From an uncultured Eggerthellaceae bacterium (GTDB lineage Bacteria; Actinomycetota; Coriobacteriia; Coriobacteriales; Eggerthellaceae), in assembly GCA_937892845.1 (NCBI GenBank), contig CALBGP010000029.1, forward strand, positions 161,289-225,288: DNA of 64,000 nt, in the 5' to 3' direction. The translations under genes were made by a program, and so were the position numbers. Position 1 is the first letter of the stretch; every line of letters begins with the position of its first letter. This document shows positions 9,024-16,659 of the stretch, in pieces. The notes under the pieces are model-generated. The model did not search any database. It was not told the origin of the DNA and saw only the letters and a program-made list of their open reading frames with translations.

Positions 9024-9938
9024 ATGGCAATGCTTCGACATATCACCCTGCCCCCGTGGACCTACAAGGCCATGCTGCTGCTTGCGGCCGCCATCTGGGG
9101 AATGGGCACCGTGGTGATCAAAGACACCGTCGATGCGTTCCCGCCGGCATGGCTGGTCGCCATCCGGTTTTTCAGCGCCGGCCTGATCTTGGGCATCATC
9201 CTTCTGCCGCGTCTGATCCGCTCCTTCGACGCCTCGCATTGGGCGACAGGCGCCTTCTTGGGGATGCTGCTGTTTTTCGCCTACTGCCTGAACACCACCG
9301 GGCTCACCGACACCACCGCCTCGAAAAGCTCATTTCTGACGGGCACCTACTGCGTCTTCGTCCCATTCATCTCGTGGGCCATCTCGCGCCAGCGCCCCAC
9401 GCGCTTCAACCTGGCCGCCGCAGCGCTGTGCATTGCCGGCATCTGGTTCGTATCGCAGCAGAACGCGGACGAAGGGTTCGCCCTGGGATTCGGCGACGCC
9501 ATCACGCTGCTCTCGTCTCTCTTTCTTGCGCTGCATCTGGCATTCGTCGCGAAATTCGCCGACGGGCGGGACATGGCGGCTCTCACGGCCATCCAGTTCC
9601 TGGTCTGCGGAATCCTGGCAGGCATCTGGGCGGCCGCAACCGAAGCACCGCCCACCCCGGAGATGTTCACGCCCGGAACCATCTCCAACATCGCCTACCT
9701 GGTCTTGTTCGGATCCTGCGCCGCACTGCTGCTGCAAAACATCGGCCTCACATGCGTGGCGGCCGCCCCGGGATCGCTTCTGCTTGCCACTGAAAGCGTT
9801 TTCGGCGTCCTCTTCAGCATCCTGCTTCTGGGCGATGTCATGACCGGACGCCTTCTCCTGGGCTTCGCCCTGATCGCGTGCGGCATCGTGGTAAGCGAAG
9901 CCCTGCCGCAGCTGTCACGCCGCACACCCCGCACCTGA
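9024..9938 (+). CDS. DMT-superfamily (EamA) transporter 1
   Basis: 304 residues with about ten hydrophobic segments in two EamA repeats. The first repeat contains AAAIWGMGTVVIKDT and the second ends LLGFALIACGIVVSEALP. Typical drug/metabolite transporter length is near 300. It is the first of two tandem paralogues, with the second starting 15 bases after its stop behind an AAGGAG site, so they form an operon and may be a heteromeric or diverged pair. Substrate unknown; members export amino acids, metabolites or drugs. Translation probably begins near the 5' end of the message (see 8987-9015). Confidence 0.85.
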   Translation: MAMLRHITLPPWTYKAMLLLAAAIWGMGTVVIKDTVDAFPPAWLVAIRFFSAGLILGIILLPRLIRSFDASHWATGAFLGMLLFFAYCLNTTGLTDTTASKSSFLTGTYCVFVPFISWAISRQRPTRFNLAAAALCIAGIWFVSQQNADEGFALGFGDAITLLSSLFLALHLAFVAKFADGRDMAALTAIQFLVCGILAGIWAAATEAPPTPEMFTPGTISNIAYLVLFGSCAALLLQNIGLTCVAAAPGSLLLATESVFGVLFSILLLGDVMTGRLLLGFALIACGIVVSEALPQLSRRTPRT

Positions 9939-9953
9939 AAGGAGCTGCCGAGC

Positions 9954-10874
9954 ATGGCGAAAACCCTGCCCCCGCTCTTCTACAAACTGCTCATAGTCAT
10001 AGCCACGGTGATGTGGGGCCTGTCGTTCGTGGTCACCAAGGGAGCCGTGGACGCCGTGCCGCCCGCATGGCTCATGGGCATGCGCTTCACGGGCACGGCC
10101 CTCATCCTCATAGCGGTGTTCTGGAAGAAACTGGCGCGCAACCTGGATATGAGCCACCTGGTTGCAGGCACGCTGCTGGGCATAGCCTCGTTCGTCGGGT
10201 TCTGGCTGCAGACTGTGGGCATCACCGATACGACACCCGGCAAAAACGCGTTCCTCACGGCCACGTACTGCGTCATGGTCCCGTTCATCTACTGGGCGGT
10301 GGCGCACCGCAAGCCTACGCCGTACAACATCATCGCAGCGGTGCTGTGCATTGCGGGCGTGGGGCTTGTTGCCCTCAAGGACGGCAATCTGAGCATGCAG
10401 TGGGGCGATGCCATCACCATCCTGTCCGCAGTCTTTTTCGCCATCCACATCGTGCTGGTGGCGGTGCTGGCAACACGGCATGAGATCATGACCATCACCA
10501 TAATCCAAATCGCGGTCAGCGGCGTGCTGGGCATAGGCGTGGGCCTTGCAACCGAACCCCTCCCCCAGGCAAGCGCCTTCACATTCGGCTTCTTCATGGA
10601 GCTGGGATATCTGATCGTGTTCGCGTCGTGTCTGGCCATGGTGTTCCAAAATGTCGGGCAGGCGCACGTGACCCCGTCACAGGCCGCGCTGCTGCTTTCG
10701 CTTGAAAGCGTGTTCGGCGTGATATTCAGCGTGCTGCTTTATGGCGAAGAGGTCACGCTGCAACTGCTTGCGGGTTTCGCGCTCATCTTCGGCGCCATCG
10801 TGATATCGGAAGTGTTCCCGCTGCCGAAAAAGAACCAGGACGGCGAATCGGCATCCATCAACGGGAACGGCTGA
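9954..10874 (+). CDS. DMT-superfamily (EamA) transporter 2
   Basis: 306 residues, about ten membrane segments and two EamA repeats (VMWGLSFVVTKGAV near the start, LAGFALIFGAIVISEVFP near the end). It is clearly paralogous to the preceding gene, sharing the placement of VDAxPPAWL and TDTTxxKxxFLTxTYCV. AAAGGAGCTG before ATG 9954 is a good ribosome-binding site. Its 3' end overlaps the convergent folB gene by 17 bases. Confidence 0.85.
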   Translation: MAKTLPPLFYKLLIVIATVMWGLSFVVTKGAVDAVPPAWLMGMRFTGTALILIAVFWKKLARNLDMSHLVAGTLLGIASFVGFWLQTVGITDTTPGKNAFLTATYCVMVPFIYWAVAHRKPTPYNIIAAVLCIAGVGLVALKDGNLSMQWGDAITILSAVFFAIHIVLVAVLATRHEIMTITIIQIAVSGVLGIGVGLATEPLPQASAFTFGFFMELGYLIVFASCLAMVFQNVGQAHVTPSQAALLLSLESVFGVIFSVLLYGEEVTLQLLAGFALIFGAIVISEVFPLPKKNQDGESASINGNG

Positions 10875-11259
10875 TGACCACAGAGGCGTAGGCTACGGGC
10901 AACCCGATGGGAGCCCATGGCTTCTTAAGCTCCACCAACACGTGCTCCACGGCGGGAAACTCCGCCAGGATGGCCGAAGCCACGCGTTCGGCGGCGCGCT
11001 CGATGAGCTTGCAGGGGGTTTCGCGCATCACCCGGTCGGCCAGGTGGCATACTGCGCCGTAGTCGATGGAATCAGCCAGATCGTCGCTGCGGCCCGCAGG
11101 GGCCAGATCGGCGGTCAGCTCGAGCGTGAGCAGGAACTTCTGACCGAGCGCCGTCTCCTCGGGGAACACCCCGTGATTGGCGAATATCTCCAAATCGACG
11201 ATGCGAATGCAATCCTTCGGCACCGAAACCGGCGCCTTCCGGGCAACGGCGTCCTGCAT
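10858..11259 (-). CDS. folB: Dihydroneopterin aldolase
   Basis: 133 residues. Conserved features include LEIFANHGVFPEE near the start (the family FxxHGVxxxE motif), DSIDYGAVCH in the middle and VELKKPWAPIGLPV near the end. The enzyme cleaves dihydroneopterin to 6-hydroxymethyl-dihydropterin and glycolaldehyde in folate synthesis. It is downstream of folE and an HD gene on the same strand, which supports a folate operon; folP and folK are not in the window. It converges with the DMT gene. Confidence 0.9.
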   Translation of the reverse strand: MQDAVARKAPVSVPKDCIRIVDLEIFANHGVFPEETALGQKFLLTLELTADLAPAGRSDDLADSIDYGAVCHLADRVMRETPCKLIERAAERVASAILAEFPAVEHVLVELKKPWAPIGLPVAYASVVISRSR

Positions 11260-11261
11260 GG

Positions 11262-11861
11262 CTACACCCCTATCCTCAAGTTCATCTTCTCCTCAGACCA
11301 CGAACACGACCCGCGCATGCAGCAGGCGAAGCAGGCGCGTGAGGCCTTGTCCGCGCGGTAGAGCAACCGGCCAAGCTCCGATGAGCCTTCCGGGCAGCGG
11401 CGGTGCTCGGCCACGGCGCGCACGATGGCGGCGCAGTCGTCGGGGCTCAGCTGCATGGGAGCCTCGGACACAGTGCCGCCCGCAGCGACCGGCGCAGCGC
11501 TTTCCGCAGCACCGGACTCGACTTCAGCCATGGCAGGCGCAACATCCGCCAAGATGAGCGCGGCGATTTCGGCACCAGCTTCTTCGTGCGGACGACGGGA
11601 TGCGTACTGCTCATCTTTCCCGATATCGTGCAGCAGTGCGGCCGCATAGATGACGGCACGCGAAAAGCCCAGGTCGCGCTCAAGATTCTCAATCCAGGCG
11701 ATGCGGGCCACATCCAGCAGATGCTCTACGCCGTGCCGGCAGTACGGACGGTCCGCCTCAAACTGCGCCAGGCGCACCGCATGCTCCCGGTAGAGCGGAT
11801 GCGACCAGATGGCGTCCAGCAAAGCCGTGGCGCCGTCGTAGGTATGATGGTCTTCGGCCAT
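11262..11861 (-). CDS. HD-domain hydrolase in the folate operon
   Basis: The start at 11861 (MAEDHHTYDG) was chosen because the longer frame, opening at 11990, would overlap folE. An HD metal-binding core is present: a His in CRHGVEHLLDVARI and the paired HD in ALLHDIGKDEQ, with a later EHRR. Such proteins are metal-dependent phosphohydrolases. Lying between folE and folB, it may dephosphorylate dihydroneopterin triphosphate or mono-phosphate, a step whose enzyme varies between bacteria; that is inference from context. An Ala/Glu-rich insert sits before the last conserved helix. The gap to folE is 11 bases and to folB 2 bases. Confidence 0.75.
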   Translation of the reverse strand: MAEDHHTYDGATALLDAIWSHPLYREHAVRLAQFEADRPYCRHGVEHLLDVARIAWIENLERDLGFSRAVIYAAALLHDIGKDEQYASRRPHEEAGAEIAALILADVAPAMAEVESGAAESAAPVAAGGTVSEAPMQLSPDDCAAIVRAVAEHRRCPEGSSELGRLLYRADKASRACFACCMRGSCSWSEEKMNLRIGV

Positions 11862-11872
11862 CCCGGCGCCCG

Positions 11873-12427
11873 CTAGCGAACCGCGTTGTAGAAGTCGCCG
11901 ACCAGCGCCGCATCCGTTGCGAACACGCCGCGACGGGCGATGGTGACGGTTTGCGCACCGGGCTTGTTCACGCCGCGCATGCTCATGCACATGTGCTCGG
12001 CGCGGACCATGACCATGGCCCCTTTCGCCCCCAACTCGTCCATGAGCGCGTCGGCGATCTGGCCGGTCAGGCGCTCTTGCACCTGCAGGCGGCGGGCGAA
12101 CACCTCCACGGTGCGCGCCAGCTTGCTCAGGCCCACGACCTTGCCGTCGGGCACGTAGGCAATGTGAACCGTACCGAAAAACGGCAGCAGATGATGCTCG
12201 CAGAGAGAATAGAACTGGATGTCGCGCTCAACGACCATGTCGCTGCCGGAGACATCGAAGGTCTTCGACAGATGCTCGGCTGCAGACCGGTCCATGCCGC
12301 CGGCCAGCTCCGCGTACATGCGGGCCACGCGCTCCGGCGTCTCAATCAGCCCGTCCCTATCCGGGTCTTCGCCGATGCCTTCCAGCAGCAAGCGGACCGC
12401 GCGTTCTACTTTTTCTTGATCGACCAT
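11873..12427 (-). CDS. folE: GTP cyclohydrolase I
   Basis: 184 residues, typical for the family. Zinc and active-site motifs are visible: CEHHLLPFFG (Cys and His ligands) and EHMCMSMRGV (second Cys ligand region), plus GLSKLARTVEVFARR and LTGQIA. It converts GTP to dihydroneopterin triphosphate, the first step of folate synthesis. It is the first gene of a minus-strand operon with the HD gene and folB. A small direct repeat (TATCGTTTCCGCC at 12436 and 12452) lies just upstream of the start. Confidence 0.93.
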   Translation of the reverse strand: MVDQEKVERAVRLLLEGIGEDPDRDGLIETPERVARMYAELAGGMDRSAAEHLSKTFDVSGSDMVVERDIQFYSLCEHHLLPFFGTVHIAYVPDGKVVGLSKLARTVEVFARRLQVQERLTGQIADALMDELGAKGAMVMVRAEHMCMSMRGVNKPGAQTVTIARRGVFATDAALVGDFYNAVR

Positions 12428-12894
12428 ACCTACCCTATCGTTTCCGCCAGATATCGTTTCCGCCGGGCGCCCGAAAGGCTCCGGCTGTTCGTTTTCGTCC
12501 GTTCATCATATGCCAGATGGGCGCATAGCGCACGCGCAGCGGTGCATCTTTGGCAAAGATTCATCTCATGATCGCCGAACGCAAACGTCGTCTTCCAGCA
12601 GAAATCGCGCGTTCGTGGCCATCCGTGAATGGAATGCGGTCTCCTCCGTCGGAGCGCGAATCAACACGCAGTCAGGGATATGGCATGCATCCGGCGCCTG
12701 GATTTCCAAGGCCTGCTCGGACATTGCGCCCGAAAAAAACGAATCACCTCGGGGACACGGTAAACGACAAGAGAGAGGAAAAGGAGTCAACCGCCACCTC
12801 AAGGTGATGAACCGAACTTTAGCACTAGCGCAAATTAAAGTGAATATGGGTTTTCCGATTTAACGCTTTGTTAATCTTGTGGCACGATGCAAAG

Positions 12895-12933
12895 CCCCTC
12901 TTCCAGAAACGGACTCCGTTTCTGGAAGAGGGG
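12895..12933. terminator. Strong hairpin, 18-bp perfect arms
   Basis: CCCCTCTTCCAGAAACGG, ACT, then the exact complement. It lies about 115 bases past the 3' end of the minus-strand HsdR remnant. Only short T-runs follow, so the terminator role is uncertain. The GATTCA repeat begins 3 bases after it. Confidence 0.45.
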
Positions 12934-12935
12934 TG

Positions 12936-12959
12936 GATTCAGATTCAGATTCAGATTCA
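12936..12959. repeat. GATTCA x4 hexanucleotide repeat
   Basis: Four exact tandem units, intergenic. A repeat of this type could vary in length, but it is not inside a gene and no promoter was recognised around it. Confidence 0.9.
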
Positions 12960-13047
12960 CGCCTTCGCGCCCGCGTCTTCTCCTTATCGTTTCGAATCTG
13001 CCGGGCAGCCCCGCCCCAGCCCGCCGCCGAAACGACCCGACAATCCG

Positions 13048-13398
13048 CTATGCCGCTCGCGAATAGAAGTACTCGTAGATTTCATCCCTGTAGGCCGGAA
13101 TGGACTCATCCGGATAGCTCTGGGGCAGAAACCGGTACAACTCGTCGCGGATGAGGGTCCTCACAACCGATTGGGTCTCCGGCTTCTCGGTCCAACGCTC
13201 CAGCTGCGCAAGCCGTTCCTGAACCGCGTCGACAAGCTCGCGCCGCAGCACAACCTCGCGGTAGCTCGTGCGTCCAAGGGTGCCATGCATCCCAAGCTTC
13301 TCATCGTTGTAGGCATAGACCAGATCCCAGCCCATTGCGCGCAGCAGCTCGCCCGCGGGCTTCTGAACGGCCTCTTCCTCCGAATAGCGGCTCGACAT
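13048..13398 (-). pseudogene. HsdR (type I restriction subunit R) remnant: N-terminus joined to C-terminus
   Basis: 116 codons in frame. The start, MSSRYSEEE...KPAGELLRAMGWD, and a YREVVLRRELVDAVQ segment resemble the beginning of HsdR. The last roughly 45 residues (VRTLIRDELYRFLPQSYPDE... to the stop) look like an HsdR C-terminus. Full HsdR is near 1000 residues, with a PD-(D/E)XK nuclease and helicase motor between these ends; both are missing. The simplest reading is a large internal in-frame deletion. No hsdM is present, and only an hsdS tail occurs nearby (15343-15537). Confidence 0.6.
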
Positions 13399-13407
13399 CG
13401 CGATCTC

Positions 13408-14189
13408 CTAAATTCGGTTCTGCAGATCTTCCGGCGAGGGAAGGTACTTGGCGAAATCACCTGGCAGCACATCGCCCAAACGATAGGCGCTCACACCGAT
13501 GGGCTTGTTGACGTCTTTGAGCGTGTACTCCGCCACCACGTCGTTTTTCTCCTTGCACAGGAGCAGCCCGATGGTGGGATTGTCGCCCGCGCCCTTGAGC
13601 TCGCCATCTGCCGCTCGATCTCATGTTCCTCGTAGCTCTGGTTGGCGGTGATGAAATCGAACACGTGCGGATCTTTGAGGGCCTGCTGGACAAGCTCGCT
13701 TTGCGGATCGGGCAGCGTGCGGGAGAAGTTCGATACGCTGCCGGAAACGGCCTGCCGCTCATAAAGATGCAGGTCAAGCTGGTGATCGAAAACGGTTTGG
13801 GACCATCCGTTCTCAATGATCGCCTGCCGATACCATTCGCGTTGAGCGCCAGGTTCGGTCTTGTCGAGAAGCTTCATGATATGGCCCCAGGGAATTTTGC
13901 AGTAGGCACTGCATAATTCAGAACTGACCTCACGGGCAAATTTCGCCATATAGCGCAGATTGCGCCCACTCATTCCCTTGATGCCGGGAAATGCCGCACG
14001 AATATCTTTGGACAAAGAGTCTATGAAGCCGGTGCCGTATTCACGCTCTTCATTAAGATGGCAGCCGATGCGCCAATGCATCGCGACCAAGCCCGCAGAG
14101 GCCCGCGCCGCAACCTCGGAACGAGTAGTCGCAATCTCACCTTTCACCTGCTCGAGCAAGTTGAGATAATCAGAACCGTTTGCAAGCAT
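13408..14189 (-). pseudogene. DUF1016 (YhcG-type) nuclease gene with the PD-(D/E)XK core deleted and frame shifted
   Basis: The start ATG at 14189 has a GGAGGAGGGAGG run upstream. The N-terminal DUF1016 domain is intact (SGRNLRYMAKFAREV, IPWGHIMKLLDKT, WYRQAIIENGWSQ). After DFITANQSYEEHEIERQM (near 13605) the frame jumps. The expected roughly 90-residue nuclease core, with its D and ELK residues, is missing, and a family-typical ending resumes in another frame (NPTIGLLLCKEKNDVVAEY, then NKPIGVSAYRL) to a stop at 13408. As it stands the gene reads through to an out-of-frame stop at 13491. Confidence 0.7.
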
Positions 14190-14250
14190 GATTCTCCTCC
14201 CTCCTCCCAATTGCACAGCGCCTGCTGCACAACTTACCCATCATTTCGCC

Positions 14251-15306
14251 TTATCCCCATAGCCCCATATTCGACATCGCGTACAGCGGAACGTTTCTCA
14301 TCCAATCCTGGTCACGGTACCCGGAAAGACTGAAGCGAACGGATCTGATCTCCGAATGGGACTCCCTGAATGCCCGGAGGCTTTTGGATTTAAGATTCTC
14401 CTCGGCCTTCACCTCAATGGCGAACACACTGTTCGGCCCCTGCACCAGAAAGTCGACCTCTCCCGACGAGCTCTCAGCTGACCAATAGTACGGTGTGAAC
14501 CCGCAGTCGGATACGAGCTGCTGGCAGACGTACTGCTCGGTGAGAGAACCTTTGAACTCCTCGAAAATCTTACTGCCCCCGACAACTGTCTCCTTGTCGA
14601 GCCCCGCCATCGCGCCAAGGAGTCCGACGTCGACAAGGAAGAGCTTGAACGCCGTGTCGTCGGCATAGGGGCGCAGAGGGATGCCGGGTTTCGAGATTCG
14701 TCGGACGAGCGTTGCGATTCCAGTCTGCGTGAGCCAGGTGATGGCTGACTGATAGTTCCTTGCCCGCGCGCCCGACGCGATATGACTAAACACGAATTTC
14801 TTGTTCTCGCGGCCAAGGTGCATGGGGATTGACCGCCACGCGGCGAGCGCGTACTCAGTTTCGGTCCTGTTGAGGTGTTTCGAGATGTCGCGCTCGTAAC
14901 CGCGCAGAATCTCGAGCTGCACCTCACGTGCATCCTCCAGAAGGCCCCGTTCGAGGAAAGCGCCCACCGCCTCCGGCATGCCCCCGACGTAATAGTACTG
15001 GCGAAGGAGTGGAACGAGTTTGCTTGAAAAGCTGTTGATGAGATCTGTGTCGCCCGTATCGACAAGGTCGCGAAGTGCCCGATTCCCTGCTGCGACAAGA
15101 AACTCCCGGAAGCTCAGGGGGTATAGATCGAGCGTGTTCACCTTCCCTACGGGGTATCCGCTGCCCTCGTGCACGGTGATGCCCAGAAGAGAGCCAGCTG
15201 CAGCCACCGCGTACCCGGGCGCGTTCTCGCAGAAGTTTTTCACATGTTTTGGCGAAAATACGGCCGTAAAAAAACCAAATTTGGAGAAAATCAGGCGGAA
15301 CCTCAC
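14251..15306 (-). pseudogene. DUF4143 ATPase lacking its N-terminal P-loop half
   Basis: The frame covers the middle and C-terminus of an AAA_14/DUF4143 ATPase: AAAGSLLGITVHEG, LYPLSFREFL, YYYVGGMPEAV, RDISKH and the C-terminal PD-(D/E)XK-like GEVDFLVQG...FAIEVKAEE. The family is usually near 400-430 residues with a GxxxxGKT P-loop by residue 50; here nothing precedes the sensor region. Codons before VKNFCENAPGY (about 15240) look like upstream non-coding DNA with a direct repeat (15248-15295). A deletion from the promoter region into the gene body would explain this. Confidence 0.65.
15248..15295. repeat. Direct repeat pair TTTGG(C/A)GAAAAT, period 32 bp
   Basis: Units at 15248-15263 and 15280-15295 share TTTGGnGAAAATnnGG, spaced 32 bp. 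They lie directly against the truncated DUF4143 gene and are probably the remaining promoter-proximal array of the ancestral gene. Confidence 0.65.
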
Positions 15307-15342
15307 TCCTGCCCGACCATCACCCGTAAAGCGAGCCTGGCG

Positions 15343-15537
15343 TCACACCTCGATTTCCCCGGACATGAGCTTGGGAAGCAGCCGGTCGCGAGCCTCCCTT
15401 GCTGCATGCGAAGAGCCACTTAGGGTCATAATCTCACTCGCAAGCGCTTTGACCTTCTCATCAAACAAATCGAGCAATCCATCATCGGGAATAAGCACCG
15501 GATATTGCTCCATCGCGGCCCAATCAGCGCGCGGCAT
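15343..15537 (-). pseudogene. C-terminal fragment of HsdS (type I specificity subunit)
   Basis: The last roughly 55 codons read EQYPVLIPDDGLLDLFDEKV and end ARDRLLPKLMSGEIEV. This matches the final coiled-coil helix of HsdS proteins, which typically end in R-D-x-L-L-P-K-L-x-S-G-E-I. Everything upstream of this helix, both target-recognition domains included, is absent. It abuts the AlbA_2 fragment at 15524-15790. Confidence 0.75.
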
Positions 15538-15790
15538 CTTCGTACCCGTTTTGCTTGGGATTGTTCACCGCATTCACAACCATCCGCTGCATGTCACGAA
15601 CAGCGGCAGGCGGGATACCGACAACGGCGCCGCCATCGTCAACGCCCATGAAAATGTTGCCGCCTTGACGGTTCGCGAACGAGCAAACGGTCTCGTACAG
15701 GTCGTTTTGCGGACCCGCTCCATACCGCTTGAACTCGGTTACCAATCCTTCGCCGGCCGCAAGATACCCTCTCAATTCCTCTGCATCCAT
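15524..15790 (-). pseudogene. AlbA_2 (Schlafen-like) N-terminal fragment
   Basis: ATG 15790 with GGAGGTG upstream. It encodes an AlbA_2 start: LVTEFKRYG, then TVCSFANRQGGNIFMGVDDGG and GIPPAAVRDMQ, about 76 residues. It then runs into the HsdS tail and stops at 15524. AlbA_2 proteins usually continue for 300 or more residues with a winged HTH. The retained ribosome-binding site and the repeat array just upstream (15806-15842) suggest the promoter is intact and the body was deleted. Confidence 0.65.
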
Positions 15791-15805
15791 ACGCCACCTC
15801 CAATG

Positions 15806-15842
15806 CGACAGTGTCGTTTTCCTGTCGCGACATTGTCGCTTT
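15806..15842. repeat. Palindromic direct-repeat pair CGACA(G/T)TGTCG, period 22 bp
   Basis: Units CGACAGTGTCGTTTT (15806-15820) and CGACATTGTCGCTTT (15828-15842). Each core is an 11-bp palindrome around one variable base, and the starts are exactly 22 bp apart. The pair begins 16 bases upstream of the AlbA_2 start at 15790, an ideal repressor position. Confidence 0.85.
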
Positions 15843-15886
15843 CGCAGGGGCCACCTTGGCCGAAGGGCGAAAAAGGACGGGCTGTC

Positions 15887-16657
15887 TCAGGAGGCCGCAT
15901 CCTCATCGAAGAAATCCCTGTCCGGTTCCTTGACCTCGAACGTGGCCTTGGTGCTGACACCCACGCCGTAGTCAATCATGAGCTCGGCGAGGTCGTGACC
16001 GTCCACGAGAACGATCTTTTGCGTGTGGATGCCCCTCGCGTACTCCCTCGCCCCCGAGGAGAATTTGGCGGTGATGATGAACAGGCCGCGCGAGGCGCCC
16101 TCGCCGTAGCCCATGGCGAGGAGGATCCTTCCGACGAGGTATTCGAAGAAGTACGGGCTCTTGCTCATGACCATGGAGAGAAGGTCCTCGATAAGCGCCT
16201 CGCGCATCTCGCCATAAGAGGCCTCCATCGTTTCCATGGGGGACATCTGCTCCTGGGCCGCCTCGTCTGCGCAGCTGCCCTTGTCGGCGCTTTTCTTTTT
16301 TGAGGCGTAGCCGTTCTTCCACGCCCGGAACGCCTCGCACTCCTTCATGAGCTCTTTCGCGGTGAACGGACCGTCGTGATTTGACAGGAAGACCCGCCCG
16401 GAATCGGTGATGAGGTAGGTGCCCTTCTTTTCCCCGTATTCGACGAGTTTGGCTTTTTCGAGATCGGTGATGGCCCAGTAGAGGCGGTTGCAGAAGCGCA
16501 GCTGACCGCTCGACAGCCGCTCGGCCTGCTCCTCCTCGGTGAGCGAGAAGTGCTCGATCATGTCCGCCTGGATCTCCTTGGAGGAGACGAGCCCATCGCG
16601 CTTGCTGAGCGAGATGAGGACGGGCTGCATGAACTCATGCCATTTGGGCATCGTCAT
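15887..16657 (-). CDS. Mrr-type restriction protein with the catalytic core deleted in frame
   Basis: 256 residues. The N-terminal winged helix of Mrr is present (PKWHEFMQPVLISLSKRDG, LSSGQLRFCNRLYWAITDLE), as is the start of the nuclease domain (YFFEYLVGRILLAMGYGEG). Known Mrr proteins continue with GxGDGGIDG...YVQAKRW; here the sequence goes directly to SRGLFIITAKFSSGAREYA and LVDGHDLAELMIDYGVGVS. About 55 residues with the catalytic Asp and Q-x-K are missing, yet the frame is kept. It is therefore probably inactive as a nuclease but could still bind DNA. Its start lies 2 bases after the stop of the type IIL gene, suggesting translational coupling. Confidence 0.75.
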   Translation of the reverse strand: MTMPKWHEFMQPVLISLSKRDGLVSSKEIQADMIEHFSLTEEEQAERLSSGQLRFCNRLYWAITDLEKAKLVEYGEKKGTYLITDSGRVFLSNHDGPFTAKELMKECEAFRAWKNGYASKKKSADKGSCADEAAQEQMSPMETMEASYGEMREALIEDLLSMVMSKSPYFFEYLVGRILLAMGYGEGASRGLFIITAKFSSGAREYARGIHTQKIVLVDGHDLAELMIDYGVGVSTKATFEVKEPDRDFFDEDAAS

Positions 16658-16659
16658 GG

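Larger units (their letters stand above)
12428..13047. other. 620-bp gene-free region with isolated repeat pieces
   Basis: No credible gene. It holds one terminus of the MITE-like family (12612-12639), which matches the right arm of the 8.6-kb element at 25 of 28 positions. It also holds a perfect 18-bp inverted repeat with a 3-base loop (12895-12933) and four exact GATTCA units (12936-12959). Bases 12820-12890 are markedly A+T rich compared with the flanks. Confidence 0.7.
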
